Program-made: the position numbers and the translations under genes
The notes under the pieces: model-generated
Database searches by the model: none
What the model was told of the DNA's origin: nothing
What the model saw: only the letters and a program-made list of their open reading frames with translations
Shown: positions 26,215 to 35,507 of the stretch, in pieces
Position numbering within the stretch: the first letter of the stretch is position 1
Layout of the letters: the number at the start of each line of letters is the position of its first letter
Origin: Mesorhizobium carmichaelinearum
Lineage (GTDB): Bacteria; Pseudomonadota; Alphaproteobacteria; Rhizobiales; Rhizobiaceae
NCBI RefSeq assembly: GCF_900199455.1
Contig: NZ_FZQR01000004.1
Span: 583,913-647,912, forward strand
Direction: 5' to 3'
Length of the DNA: 64,000 bases

Positions 26215-26289
26215 TGGTGGGCGATGCAGGGATTGAACCTGCGACCCCACCCGTGTGAAGGGTGTGCTCTCCCGCTGAGCTAATCGCCC
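26215..26289 (-). tRNA. tRNA-Val (anticodon CAC)
   Basis: The reverse strand folds as a standard 75-nt tRNA including an encoded CCA. The acceptor stem is GGGCGAT/ATCGCCC, the D arm has TAGCTCAGCGGGAGAGC, and the anticodon loop TTCACAC gives CAC, reading the GTG codon. The T arm has GTTCAATC. The 3' end faces the low-GC cargo patch at 24-26.2 kb, where tRNA-targeting integrases would insert. Confidence 0.95.
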
Positions 26290-26429
26290 GCTCGTTGCCC
26301 GAAGGCCAAGCGAGCCGCGATATAAGGGAGGCCGGCCGGTTAAGTCAAGGCGCTGTCTGGCGTTCTTGTAGAGATCGGATTCTGCGCCATTTCGGGGCCG
26401 TCCCGACGGAATTTCTCGTCGCTTTCCGT

Positions 26430-27113
26430 TTAGTGTCCCGCAGCGCTGATCAGCTTATCCGCCAGATCCACGGTCAGCGCGTCGAAATGCGAAATCACCG
26501 CCGAGGGTTCGAATTCGCGGACATGCCGGTCGGTGTAGCCAAAATCGACGGCCACCACCGGAATGCCAGCGGCCTTGGCGGTGTCGATGTCGGTTTGCGA
26601 ATCGCCGACCATCAGAGCGCGGTGCGGATCGCCGCCGGCCAGCTTGATGGTCTCGGTCAGGTGGCGCGGGTCGGGCTTGCGGAAGGCGAACGTGTCCTGG
26701 CCGGCGATGGCGGCGAAATGCCTGGTCAGGCCGAGCGCTTCGATCAGCGCCAGCGAGTTGGCTTCGTATTTGTTGGTGCAGATGGCCAGGAGATAGCCCG
26801 CCTTCTCGAAACGCGCGATCGCTTCAATGACACCGGGGTAGGGGCGGGATTTGCCGGGAATGTTGTCGGTGTAGTGATCGAGGAACAGTTTTAGCAGCCG
26901 GTCGTGCTCGGCGACGTCAAGCGAGCGCTGCTGGGCGGCATGCGCCCGCTCGATCATAACGCGTCCGCCATGGCCGACGAAGCGCCTGAAGCCGGCCTCG
27001 TCGACGGCTGCGAGTTCGCTGGCGGCCAAGCTGTGGTTGAGGCTGTCGAGCAGGTCCGGCGCCGTATCAACCAGCGTTCCGTCGAGGTCGAACACGATGA
27101 TCGGGCGAGTCAT
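26430..27113 (-). CDS. gph: Phosphoglycolate phosphatase (HAD superfamily)
   Basis: A 227-aa HAD phosphatase removing phosphate from 2-phosphoglycolate produced by DNA repair or photorespiration. The nucleophile motif is FDLDGTLVDTAPDLL near residue 7, motif II lies in ICTNKYEA, and motif IV is MVGDSQTDIDTAKAAG. The cap domain is in between. ATG 27113 starts right at the family's N-terminus (MTRPIIVFDLDGT); the longer frame to 27293 crosses the operator array and is rejected. It is divergent from rpiA across an unusual array of palindromes. Confidence 0.9.
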   Translation of the reverse strand: MTRPIIVFDLDGTLVDTAPDLLDSLNHSLAASELAAVDEAGFRRFVGHGGRVMIERAHAAQQRSLDVAEHDRLLKLFLDHYTDNIPGKSRPYPGVIEAIARFEKAGYLLAICTNKYEANSLALIEALGLTRHFAAIAGQDTFAFRKPDPRHLTETIKLAGGDPHRALMVGDSQTDIDTAKAAGIPVVAVDFGYTDRHVREFEPSAVISHFDALTVDLADKLISAAGH

Positions 27114-27202
27114 GATCCATCCTGCGCAGGTTTGTGCATCGGCAGGCGATAGCGGCTGCGGCTCGTCAAGGCAAGCAGAGCGGTGGACAGGCGCCCAAGG
27201 GC

Positions 27203-27247
27203 TTTGACCACGGTCAAAGGCTTTGACCACGGTCAAGGGCTTTGACC
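27203..27247. promoter_or_regulatory. Array of TTTGACC-AC-GGTCAAA operators between gph and rpiA
   Basis: Two perfect palindromes, TTGACCACGGTCAA at 27204-27217 and 27223-27236, plus a half-site TTGACC at 27242-27247, repeat every 19 bases. The first is extended to TTTGACC/GGTCAAA. They lie just upstream of gph and between its start and that of rpiA. The pattern is of cooperative dimer binding by a regulator on nearly the same helix face. Confidence 0.75.
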
Positions 27248-27287
27248 CGACCGGCGAAAATGCTAGGAGCCCGAAACACTCAGTTTC

Positions 27288-27335
27288 ATGCATGTCGTTT
27301 CCCCAAAACCGAGGTCACTTTTGGGCGACATGCAT
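27288..27335. repeat. Palindromic intergenic repeat element (rhizobial REP-like)
   Basis: Left arm ATGCATGTCG plus CCCAAAA (27288-27297 and 27302-27308) pairs with TTTTGGGCGACATGCAT (27319-27335) with a four-base bulge, giving 17 paired bases around a 10-base loop. I recall near-identical ATGCATGTCG...CGACATGCAT elements as frequent in Mesorhizobium intergenic DNA; this recall needs checking. It lies 19 bases before the rpiA start. Confidence 0.7.
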
Positions 27336-27353
27336 AAGGGGGCAGCAAGCGGC

Positions 27354-28085
27354 ATGGATGCAAGACAGTTGAAGGTCGAGGCCGCGCGGGCCGCCCTTGC
27401 CCATGTCACCGATGGCATGCGGCTCGGCATCGGCACCGGCACCACGGCGGAGGAATTCGTACGGCTGCTCGCCGACAAGGTCGCCACCGGCATGACCGTC
27501 ATCGGTGTGCCGACTTCGGAGCGCACCGCAGCACTTTGCCGCGAGCTTGGCGTGCCATTGTCGACACTGGAGGAAACGCCCGAGCTCGATCTCACCGTCG
27601 ACGGCGCCGATGAGGTCGACCCGGAACTGACCCTGATCAAGGGCGGCGGCGGCGCGCTGCTGCGCGAGAAGATCGTGGCCGCGGCCTCGCAGCGCATGAT
27701 CGTCATCGCCGACCGCTCGAAGATGGTCGAGACGCTCGGCCGGTTTCCGCTGCCGATCGAAGTCAATCAGTTCGGCCTGCGCGCCACGGAGATCGCGGTG
27801 GCCGCGGCGGCTGCAAATCTCGGCCTTTCCGGTCCGATTACATTGAGGATGACGGGAGGCCAGGCTTTTGTTACAGACGGCGGCCATTTTATCCTCGATG
27901 CATCTTTTGGCCGCATTCCGGATACAAGAGCGCTTTCGAATGCTCTCCATGCCATTCCGGGCGTGGTCGAGCATGGTCTTTTCATCGGGCTGGCGTCAGC
28001 GGCCATCATCGCCGGCGGCGACGGCATCCAAACCGTCCATGCCGCCCGAAAACCAGGGAGTTCTACCGATCATGATGTTGCATAA
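27354..28085 (+). CDS. rpiA: Ribose-5-phosphate isomerase A
   Basis: This 243-aa enzyme interconverts ribose 5-phosphate and ribulose 5-phosphate. The active-site loops are [18 protein letters not shown] ([12 protein letters not shown] near residue 28), [24 protein letters not shown] and the Lys in [15 protein letters not shown] 27354 gives the usual N-terminus [18 protein letters not shown]. Its stop overlaps the start of the DUF2059 gene by 14 bases. It heads the rpiA-DUF2059-gor order that is conserved in related genomes as I remember them. Confidence 0.95.
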   Translation: MDARQLKVEAARAALAHVTDGMRLGIGTGTTAEEFVRLLADKVATGMTVIGVPTSERTAALCRELGVPLSTLEETPELDLTVDGADEVDPELTLIKGGGGALLREKIVAAASQRMIVIADRSKMVETLGRFPLPIEVNQFGLRATEIAVAAAAANLGLSGPITLRMTGGQAFVTDGGHFILDASFGRIPDTRALSNALHAIPGVVEHGLFIGLASAAIIAGGDGIQTVHAARKPGSSTDHDVA

Positions 28086-28698
28086 CCGGGTTCGCGGCCT
28101 TTGCGTCGTTCTGGCGGCTTCGGCCGTTTTCGCCCTGTCGTCGCCGGCGTTTTCGCAGGACGTCACCGAATCGCACCTGAAGGCCGCCCGGGCGGCGGTC
28201 GCGGCGATCCATGCGACCGACCCGTTCGACAACATCCTGCCGCAGGCGGCCGCAGCGCTCGAATCGCAGCTGATCCAGAAGAACCCGGACATGCAGGAAC
28301 TGATCGGCAAGACGATCAGCGAGAAGGCGATGGCATTGGCCGCGCGCCGCGCCGATCTCGAGAAGGAAGCCGCCCTTGCCTATGCGAAGGTGTTTTCCGA
28401 AAAGGACCTCAACGACATCGCGGCCTTCTACAGCTCCGACGCCGGCAAGAAGCTGCTCGACAGCGGGCCGACCGTGACACGTGATTTGGTCAAGGCAGCC
28501 GACATCTGGCAGAACGGCGTCGCCCGCGATCTCGCCCAGCAGGTCGGCGAAACGCTGGCAGCGGCTGCCAAGGCCGCGGCACCGGCTGCGCCCGCGCCAG
28601 CGCCCGCTGATGGTGCCGCTCCGGCCGACGATGCGGCTCCGGCGGATGGCGCCGCGCCCGCCGACGGTTCGGCGCCTGCCGACGGCACGCAGAACTGA
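28072..28698 (+). CDS. DUF2059 domain-containing exported protein
   Basis: A 208-aa protein with a signal peptide (ALSSPAFSQ). The middle part has the DUF2059 pattern: [30 protein letters not shown] near residues 103-132. The last 45 residues are an alanine/proline tail with repeats [16 protein letters not shown], probably a flexible envelope linker. Two consecutive ATGs (28072, 28075) are possible starts; the gene overlaps the end of rpiA. Function unknown. Confidence 0.85.
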   Translation: MMLHNRVRGLCVVLAASAVFALSSPAFSQDVTESHLKAARAAVAAIHATDPFDNILPQAAAALESQLIQKNPDMQELIGKTISEKAMALAARRADLEKEAALAYAKVFSEKDLNDIAAFYSSDAGKKLLDSGPTVTRDLVKAADIWQNGVARDLAQQVGETLAAAAKAAAPAAPAPAPADGAAPADDAAPADGAAPADGSAPADGTQN

Positions 28699-28736
28699 TT
28701 TCATTTTTCGAGGCGGCGTAGCTGCCTCTGGACCAG

Positions 28737-28766
28737 AAAGCCCGGCTTTGTCCGGGCTTTTCTTTT
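28737..28766 (+). terminator. Intrinsic terminator after the DUF2059 gene
   Basis: AAAGCCCGG (28737-28745) pairs with CCGGGCTTT (28752-28760) around a 6-base loop and is followed by a T-rich tract TTTTCTTTT. It separates the rpiA-DUF2059 unit from gor, which has its own short leader. Confidence 0.9.
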
Positions 28767-28819
28767 GGCGTTTTGCATCCTACCTCTGGCTTGAACTTTC
28801 CCTCTCCAGGAGTCCCATC

Positions 28820-30208
28820 ATGGCCGGTTACGACTACGATCTCTTCGTCATCGGCGGCGGCTCGGGCGGGGTGAGGGCGGCGCGCGTCGCCGCGGCACTC
28901 GGCAAGCGCGTCGGCATCGCCGAGGAATACCGTTTTGGCGGCACCTGCGTCATCCGCGGCTGCGTGCCGAAGAAGCTCTATGTCTACGCTTCGCAGTTCC
29001 CGGAGCATTTTGCCGACGCAGCGGGCTATGGCTGGACGGTGCCGGAAGCCAGTTTCGACTGGCGCACACTGGTCGCCAACAAGGATCGCGAGATCAGCCG
29101 GCTGGAGGCGATCTACAAGAAGAATGTCGAGGGCGCCGGCGGCGAGGCTTTCCATTCGCGGGCGATGATCGTCGACCCGCATGTGATCCATCTTCTGGGC
29201 GAGGACCGCACCGTCACCGCCGACCAGATTCTGATCGCCACCGGCGGCCGTCCGGCGGCGCATCCAGCACTGCCCGGCCACGAACACTGCATCTTCTCCA
29301 ACGAGGCTTTCGACCTCAAGGAGCTGCCGAAGGCGATCATGATCGAGGGCGGCGGCTACATCGCCGTCGAGTTTGCCAACATCTTCCACGGTCTCGGCGT
29401 CGACACCACGCTGGTCTATCGCGGCAAGGAGATCCTCAGCCGTTTCGACATGGATCTGCGCCGCACGCTGCACGAGACCATGGAAAAGAAGGGAATCAAG
29501 ATCCTCTGCCATGCGGTGAGCGAAGAGGTGCGCAAGCGGCCGGACGGCCGGCTCGACGCCGTTCTGACCAGCGGCCAAACGCTGACGGTTGACCAGGTCA
29601 TGCTGGCCATCGGGCGTATTCCCAACACCGAGAATATGGGCCTGGAAGGCATCGGCATCGAGATGACCCCGGCCGGCGCGGTCAAGGTCGACGACTATTC
29701 CCGCACCAACATCGACAACATCTGGGCGATCGGCGACGTCACCAACCGCGTGCAGCTGACACCGGTGGCGATCCACGAAGCGATGTGCTTCGTCGAGACG
29801 GCATTCAAGAGCAACCCGACCGCGCCCGACCACGAAACGATCGCGACCGCCGTCTTCTCGCAACCGGAAATCGGCACGGTCGGCCTGTCGGAAGATGAGG
29901 CCGTCAAGCGTTTCGCCGATATCGAGATCTACCGCGCCAGCTTCCGGCCGATGCGGCATACGCTGTCCGGCCGCGACGAGAAGATGCTGATCAAGCTGGT
30001 GGTCGATGGCGCCTCTCGCAAAGTGCTCGGCGCCCATATATTGGGGCCGGATGCCGGCGAAATGGCGCAGCTGCTCGGCATTCCGCTGAAGGCCGGCCTG
30101 ACCAAGGATGATTTCGACCGCACAATGGCCGTGCACCCGACCGCCGCGGAAGAACTCGTCACCATGTACAAGCCGACCTACCGCGTGAAGGACGGCCAGC
30201 GCGTCTGA
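28820..30208 (+). CDS. gor: Glutathione-disulfide reductase
   Basis: A 462-aa flavoprotein disulfide reductase that regenerates GSH with NADPH in the cytosol. The N-terminal FAD motif is VIGGGSGGVRAARVAA, and the redox disulfide is GGTCVIRGCVPKK near residue 43. The second dinucleotide site is IEGGGYIAVEFAN, and the C-terminal catalytic His-Glu lies in VHPTAAEELVTM. The reading frame is open to 28481, but ATG 28820 follows CCAGGAG. An antisense ORF of 585 codons across this gene is a coding shadow. It directly follows the terminator at 28737-28766. Confidence 0.95.
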   Translation: MAGYDYDLFVIGGGSGGVRAARVAAALGKRVGIAEEYRFGGTCVIRGCVPKKLYVYASQFPEHFADAAGYGWTVPEASFDWRTLVANKDREISRLEAIYKKNVEGAGGEAFHSRAMIVDPHVIHLLGEDRTVTADQILIATGGRPAAHPALPGHEHCIFSNEAFDLKELPKAIMIEGGGYIAVEFANIFHGLGVDTTLVYRGKEILSRFDMDLRRTLHETMEKKGIKILCHAVSEEVRKRPDGRLDAVLTSGQTLTVDQVMLAIGRIPNTENMGLEGIGIEMTPAGAVKVDDYSRTNIDNIWAIGDVTNRVQLTPVAIHEAMCFVETAFKSNPTAPDHETIATAVFSQPEIGTVGLSEDEAVKRFADIEIYRASFRPMRHTLSGRDEKMLIKLVVDGASRKVLGAHILGPDAGEMAQLLGIPLKAGLTKDDFDRTMAVHPTAAEELVTMYKPTYRVKDGQRV

Positions 30209-30250
30209 CTTTTCGCAAGCCGCCAGCGCTTGCTGCCAGGGGAGCAATCA

Positions 30251-31414
30251 ATGTCCGTGACAGCCAGTTCCACACCGCTTGATCATGCCTTCGGCGGACG
30301 TGTCGACCTGGTCATCGACAGGGCCGTCGAAGAAGGGCGCATCGTCGGCGCCGTGATCCTTGTCGCCCGGCGCGGCGAAATCCTTTACAGCCGCGCCGCC
30401 GGCCTGGCCGACCGCGAAGCGAAGAGGCCGATGACGCCGGACGCAATCTTCCGGCTTGCGTCGGTCACCAAACCCGTCGTCGCGACTGCAGCACTTGCCC
30501 TTGTCGAAGCCGGTGACATCGGCCTGGATGATCCCTTGGCAAAATTCATCCCGGAATTCCGGCCGAAGCTGGCGGACGGCAGCGAACCCGTTATCACCAT
30601 CCGTCATCTGCTGACGCACACCGCCGGGCTGGACTACCGTTTTCGTCAGGCGGCAGACGGGCCCTATCATCGCGCTGATGTCTCCGACGGTCTCGACCAG
30701 CCCGGCCTCTCCATGGCCGCGAATCTCCGTCGTATCGCCTCGGTGCCACTGTCCTGTGTGCCAGGAACGGGCTGGGGCTATTCGGTGGCGATGGATGTAC
30801 TGGGCGAGGCCATGGCGAGAGCCACGGGCGCCTCCTTGCCGGAGCTGGTCGATCGCCTGGTCGTCCAGCCGCTCGGTATGCATGACGCGGCCTTTGCCGT
30901 GCGCGATCGGTCCCGGCTGGCGACGCCCTACGCCGATGGGCCCGGCGAAGCCATCGTGATGGGAGAACATCACCGCGTGCCCTTTGGCGACGGTTTCATC
31001 TCATACTCGCCCGGCCGTGTCTTCGACCCTGCTTCCTTCGCCTCAGGCGGCACCGGTATGAACGGCACCGCCGGCGATGTCCTCAAGCTGCTTGAGGCGC
31101 TGCGTTCGGGCGGCGGGCCCGTCATCCGCCCCGAAACGGCAGCGGCCATGACCGGGGACGCGATACCGGGCCTCGAAACCACCATGCCCGGCTGGGGCTG
31201 GGGTCTCGGCTTCAGCGTCCTGCGCGACCCGCTCGCCGCATCGACGCCGCAGACCGCCGGCACCTGGCGCTGGGGCGGCGTCTACGGCCATTCCTGGTTC
31301 GTGGATCCGGCGTTGGACCTGACGGTGGTGGCGCTGACCAACACGGCAATCGCCGGCATGATGGGCGCCTTTCCCGATGCACTGCGCGACGCCATCTATG
31401 GCAGGCAGGCCTGA
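30251..31414 (+). CDS. Serine hydrolase of the beta-lactamase (class C/esterase) family
   Basis: A 387-aa serine hydrolase. The SxxK motif is SVTK with the nucleophile at Ser71, LLTHTAGLDYRFR marks the next block, and YSV in GWGYSVAMD stands at the Tyr-x-Asn position. A KTG-like HSW near WGGVYGHSWFVDP fits the family of esterases and peptidases and not a clinical beta-lactamase. No signal peptide is obvious, so it may be cytosolic. ATG 30251 follows GGGGAG. It is close after gor but probably independent. Confidence 0.85.
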   Translation: MSVTASSTPLDHAFGGRVDLVIDRAVEEGRIVGAVILVARRGEILYSRAAGLADREAKRPMTPDAIFRLASVTKPVVATAALALVEAGDIGLDDPLAKFIPEFRPKLADGSEPVITIRHLLTHTAGLDYRFRQAADGPYHRADVSDGLDQPGLSMAANLRRIASVPLSCVPGTGWGYSVAMDVLGEAMARATGASLPELVDRLVVQPLGMHDAAFAVRDRSRLATPYADGPGEAIVMGEHHRVPFGDGFISYSPGRVFDPASFASGGTGMNGTAGDVLKLLEALRSGGGPVIRPETAAAMTGDAIPGLETTMPGWGWGLGFSVLRDPLAASTPQTAGTWRWGGVYGHSWFVDPALDLTVVALTNTAIAGMMGAFPDALRDAIYGRQA

Positions 31415-31475
31415 GGCAACTCCACGAAGGACGGAACCCGCCGCGGGCATGGCCAGCGGCGGAGACAGTGATGCG

Positions 31476-32840
31476 CTACAACAGCGTGCCGCGCAGGATG
31501 ACCAGCGCCACCGAGAAGTAGATCACCAGCCCGGTGACATCGACCAGGGTGGCAACAAACGGCGCTGATGCACTGGCAGGATCGAAACCGATCCGTTTCA
31601 GGGCAAAGGGCAGCATCGATCCCGACAGGGAACCAAAAGTGACGATGCCGACCAGTGCGGCGCCAACCGTCGTGGCGATCAGCGGCCAATGCGGCCCATA
31701 GTCGTAGAAGCCCATATACTGCCAGAGCGCGATACGGCAGATGCCGACCACGCCGAGCATGGCGCCCAGCACGAGACCGGTGGGCAGTTCGCGCAACGCC
31801 ACCCGCCACCAGTCACGCAGGCCGATCTCGCGCAGTGCCAGCGCACGGATGACCAGCGAGGTCGCCTGTGAGCCGGAATTGCCGCCGGAGCTCATGATCA
31901 GCGGGATAAAGAGCGTCAGCACGATGGCCTTCTCCAGCTCGCCCTCGTAGCTCTGCATGGCGTTGGCGGTCAGCATTTCGCTGATGAACAGCGCGCACAG
32001 CCAGCCGCCTCGTTTCTTGATCATCGAGAGGAAGCTCATCTTCATATAGGGCTCGTCGAGCGCCTCCATGCCGCCGAAGCGGTGCACGTCCTCCGTCGTC
32101 TCCTCGATCATCGTATCGATGATGTCGTCGATGGTGACGATGCCGAGGATCTTGCCGTGGTCGACGACCGGGACGGCGAGCAGATCGTATTTGGAGATCG
32201 TCTGCGCCAGGGTTTCACGATCGGTCAGCGGCGTGACCGTGACCGGAACGCGGTCCGGCGCTACCGACAGGATCGGGTCGTCCGGTTCACCGGTGATGAG
32301 CCGGCGCAGGCCGGTTGAGCGCACCAGCAGGTGTGTTTGCGGATCGACGATGTAGATCGCGTAGACGGTTTCGCGCGTCCGCTCGACCCTGCGGATGTAA
32401 TCGAGCGTGCGCCCGACGGTCCAGTCCGAGGGAACGCTGACGAACTCCGTCGTCATGATCGATGCGGCGCTGCCTTCGGGATAACCCAGGATCGACAGCA
32501 GGGTCGCGCGCAACGGCGGCGCCAGCGCTCCGAGCAATTCGGAGCGTGCCGGCTCGTCGAGCTCGCGCAGGATGTCGGCCGCACGGTCGACCGACATGGC
32601 GGTGAGCAGCTTGCTTGCCTTGGGGCGGGGCAGGGCCTCCGCGAGTTCGGGTGCAGCTTCGAGTTCAGGCTGATCGAAAATCTCGACCAGCCGCTCGAAG
32701 GGGACCGCGCAAAGCAGATCCGTCGCGGTTTCGCGCGATTCACGGTTGAGCGCCTCGACCACGTCGGCGACATGGTCGTTTGCAAGGATGCGGGCGATGG
32801 CGACGGCCTCGTCGTCCGCTACGGGAGAAAAATCGTTCAT
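31476..32840 (-). CDS. mgtE: Magnesium transporter MgtE
   Basis: A 454-aa channel. The N-terminal MgtE domain (VEALNRESRETATDLL) senses cytosolic magnesium, two CBS domains follow (VPSDWTVGRTLDYIRRVE, TVTPLTDRETLAQTISKYD), then FGGMEALDEPYMKM and the plug helix lead into five membrane helices at the C-terminus, including the pore segment SSGGNSGSQATSLV. These are the hallmark regions. It is preceded by a 271-base gap with a possible sigma-70 promoter; I see no known magnesium riboswitch there. Confidence 0.93.
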   Translation of the reverse strand: MNDFSPVADDEAVAIARILANDHVADVVEALNRESRETATDLLCAVPFERLVEIFDQPELEAAPELAEALPRPKASKLLTAMSVDRAADILRELDEPARSELLGALAPPLRATLLSILGYPEGSAASIMTTEFVSVPSDWTVGRTLDYIRRVERTRETVYAIYIVDPQTHLLVRSTGLRRLITGEPDDPILSVAPDRVPVTVTPLTDRETLAQTISKYDLLAVPVVDHGKILGIVTIDDIIDTMIEETTEDVHRFGGMEALDEPYMKMSFLSMIKKRGGWLCALFISEMLTANAMQSYEGELEKAIVLTLFIPLIMSSGGNSGSQATSLVIRALALREIGLRDWWRVALRELPTGLVLGAMLGVVGICRIALWQYMGFYDYGPHWPLIATTVGAALVGIVTFGSLSGSMLPFALKRIGFDPASASAPFVATLVDVTGLVIYFSVALVILRGTLL

Positions 32841-32987
32841 GGCTCACTCCTTGCCGTCCGGCAGGACATGAACCATTCAGGTCACGTCTAGGCGGACGGC
32901 GGTTGCGTTCGACTAATACTGTCGCCAGGCATGGCGCGGTGACCTTTCCGCTTGCGGGTTCGCGTTTGACTATCGGCAAGCCGGCGC

Positions 32988-33015
32988 AACATAGGAGTGC
33001 ATCTTGCCGAGTCAA
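32988..33015 (-). promoter_or_regulatory. Possible mgtE promoter
   Basis: On the minus strand TTGACT (33010-33015) and TATGTT (32988-32993) are spaced by 16 bases, close to sigma-70 consensus, about 148 bases before the mgtE start. The rest of the 271-base region shows only weak short inverted repeats. Confidence 0.35.
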
Positions 33016-33111
33016 TCGTGGTGAGTGAGGAAAACGGCGCCTGACGGCTCCGATCGCGATACTGTGATCGCCGACTGCCGCCAGATGCGGCAAGTCGCGG
33101 TGAAATCACGG

Positions 33112-35004
33112 TTATTTCTGCTTCAGCCGACGCGAGAAACGCAGCCATTTGTCCTCGACCGGCCGTGGCTGCGCCAGGATCGTGGTGAGTTCGACGGGCA
33201 GGGTTGGAGTCAGCGGTTTCTTGGTGGCGACGCCGTCGGCGATTAGGACGATCGAGTGGTAAAACTCGGTGCCGGCAGCTGATCTCGGCGCCACCGCTTC
33301 GTGCATGACGCTGATCACCGTGACATCGGGGCAGTTGTCCTTGATCGCCTGATGGAAGGCAATCTTGCCCTCCGGGTCGAGGGCGCCGGTCGCCTCGTCG
33401 AGGAACAGCAATCCCGGCTGCTGCAGGATGATGCGGGCCACCACCAGCTTCTGCTTCTGGCCGCCCGACAAAACCTGATCCCAGCTTTTGCCCTCGCGGC
33501 TCTCATTGGCCATTTGTTCGATGAAGTCGCCGAGCCCAGCCTTGTGCAGCGCGGACGCGACCTGGGCGTCGCCATGGTCATGTTCGGAGCCCGGCAGGCA
33601 GACCAGCTGTTTCAGCGACACTTGCGGGAGCTTGACCTCCTGGGCGGCATAAAAACTCTTCACCCCGTCAGGGAAGACGATGGTGCCGTGGCCGTACGGC
33701 CAGAGACCGTTGATCGCCTTGATCAGCGAAGTCTTGCCGCAACCGGATTCGCCTTTCAGGAAGGTCCACTCGCCGCGCCGGAAGCGCAAATTGGCGGCGC
33801 TGAGGAAAGGTGTAGCGTCCTCGCCCTGATGCGCCAGTTCGAGCTTCTGGATGGTCAGGCCAAAAACCGGATTCTGGCTGGCATAGTGGAAGTCGGAACG
33901 GCCGGTCTGGCTGTAGAACGCTTGCGGGTGCTGAACATTCTCGATCGCATTCGCCAGCTCGGTGACACGCTGGCTGTTGGCACGCAGCGTCGCAATGGCC
34001 GGCATGACATGGATGAACCACGAGCACTGGCTGATCAGCTGGGCGACCATTTCAGAGCCGGTTATGTAGCCTTTGTAGTCCAGGCGGTTGTGGATGAACG
34101 ACACGAGACCGGGACCATAGGCGACGATCCGGGCGCCGATGAAATTGTAGATCAGCTCGAACGAGGTATAGCTGTTGTTGACGACATTGAGCCGGCCCCA
34201 GGTTTTGTCGATATCGACATAGAGCTTGTCGTGCATCGACTTTTGCACGTCCTCGCCATGCGAGGCGGCGACATGGAAGCTGCGGCGCAGGAATGTCGTC
34301 AGTTCACTGCGGTAACTGCCCTCGGCCTGCTGCATGCGGATATTGAGCCGCTCGAGCAGGCGCCCAAGCCTGACCGCGATCCAGGTGTTCAGCGGCACGT
34401 AGATGGCGACGGCGAGGAAAGCCAGCACTGCGCTGCCATAACTGCCGAGGAACTCCAGCCCTTTAACCTCGACCGAGGATCCGATCAGATTTTCGCCGAT
34501 AAAATAGAGCGAGGTCGCGACACCCAGGACGCCCATGGCAAGACCGATCGCCCCGCCGGTCATGTCCTTGATGGATTCCTGGATGCGCTGGTCGATGTTG
34601 TCGGGAGCCACGATGCCGCCGGCCGCCGAACCATGCTGGGCATGGAAATGGGTATGATTGCCGTCGAGCAGAGCCTGGTTGAACTGGCTGTTCAGCCAGC
34701 CACGCCATTTGCGGTGCAACGTTGCGGAGACAAGACCGCGCACGCCGGTGAAGCCGGCATCCTTGAGCACGACCAGCACCACCAATATGCCGGCATTGGT
34801 CAGAATTGCGCGCAGCGGGCTGGTGTTGGCGGCATCGTGGAAGAAGGCAATCGAATTGCCCAACTCGCCCAAAGCCAAGGCAAACCAGACGCCGGCCTTG
34901 CTGGAAAGCGCCGTTAGCAGGGCGATGACAATGGTGAGTGTCCAGGCTTCCTTCCAGCGATCCGAGACCCAGTAGGCCCGCATCACCCCCCAGAAACTGC
35001 GCAT
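33112..35004 (-). CDS. BacA/BclA-like peptide ABC transporter (SbmA_BacA domain plus ATPase)
   Basis: A 630-aa half transporter with an SbmA/BacA-type membrane domain (about residues 1-350, with several hydrophobic helices and the FIHVMPAIATLRANSQRVTELA linker helix) fused to an ATP-binding domain. Walker A is GESGCGKTSLIK near residue 425, the signature is LSGGQKQKL and Walker B is LLFLDEAT. Fused BacA-like proteins such as BclA and ExsE transport peptides or lipids in rhizobia; the substrate here is not known. The frame is open to TTG 35109; I chose ATG 35004 (MRSFWGVMRAYWV), the first residue of the membrane domain. It is transcribed alone. Confidence 0.85.
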   Translation of the reverse strand: MRSFWGVMRAYWVSDRWKEAWTLTIVIALLTALSSKAGVWFALALGELGNSIAFFHDAANTSPLRAILTNAGILVVLVVLKDAGFTGVRGLVSATLHRKWRGWLNSQFNQALLDGNHTHFHAQHGSAAGGIVAPDNIDQRIQESIKDMTGGAIGLAMGVLGVATSLYFIGENLIGSSVEVKGLEFLGSYGSAVLAFLAVAIYVPLNTWIAVRLGRLLERLNIRMQQAEGSYRSELTTFLRRSFHVAASHGEDVQKSMHDKLYVDIDKTWGRLNVVNNSYTSFELIYNFIGARIVAYGPGLVSFIHNRLDYKGYITGSEMVAQLISQCSWFIHVMPAIATLRANSQRVTELANAIENVQHPQAFYSQTGRSDFHYASQNPVFGLTIQKLELAHQGEDATPFLSAANLRFRRGEWTFLKGESGCGKTSLIKAINGLWPYGHGTIVFPDGVKSFYAAQEVKLPQVSLKQLVCLPGSEHDHGDAQVASALHKAGLGDFIEQMANESREGKSWDQVLSGGQKQKLVVARIILQQPGLLFLDEATGALDPEGKIAFHQAIKDNCPDVTVISVMHEAVAPRSAAGTEFYHSIVLIADGVATKKPLTPTLPVELTTILAQPRPVEDKWLRFSRRLKQK

Positions 35005-35507
35005 CGAGGATACCGGCGTCAAATGCGACCGCCCTGCGGCGCCGCGGTGTAGTCCATCCGGTACTGACTCTTGCGATCGTCTGCCGATCCGAATCACGAT
35101 CCCGCCCAAACCTTTTTTGTTTTGTTACGGATAGTAACACCAATTGATCATTTTCCATTAATTTTTGTAGGGGGGCAGCGAGATTGAAGTTCCAGCCGTG
35201 TCCGCAAGGCAACAGAAAAGGCTTTCCAAGCGTCGCGCGGAAGTCGGCGGAAAAGCTATTAAACGCAATAATATCAAATTGTTACCGGATGACGATGCCG
35301 GGGGTGCATACTTTCCCTAAGGGAAGGTATTCACACGATTTCGTGACTCATTTTGGCTTGTCCGGCCGACCGAACTTTCATTGCGGGCTAACGAAAATTC
35401 CCGAAAACGTGCCGTCATTGATATCTGCTTTGACAATTCCCGCGTCCGGGATTGAACCTTCCGGGGCGTTGTCGACACCCAGGATTGTCCAACAGGGAAG
35501 CTTCCTC
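35005..35507. other. Intergenic region between divergent genes
   Basis: About 500 bases without a convincing gene. The first 100 bases could be translated as an N-terminal extension of the ABC gene (TTG 35109). From 35110 it is AT-richer, with TTTTTTGTTTTGTTACGGATAG at about 35115-35135 and GTAACACC, so it likely holds two divergent promoters. No clear operator or terminator is visible. Confidence 0.6.

Noticed and set aside
28490..30247. 585-codon open frame opposite gor
   Set aside because: It mirrors the codon pattern of gor in a high-GC gene, has no domain and no ribosome site; it is a coding shadow.
32841..33111. Magnesium riboswitch before mgtE
   Set aside because: No M-box-like conserved blocks could be recognised; only a weak promoter candidate remains.
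33301..34917. 538-codon plus-strand frame opposite the BclA-like gene
   Set aside because: Composition and lack of any motif show a shadow of the transporter gene.
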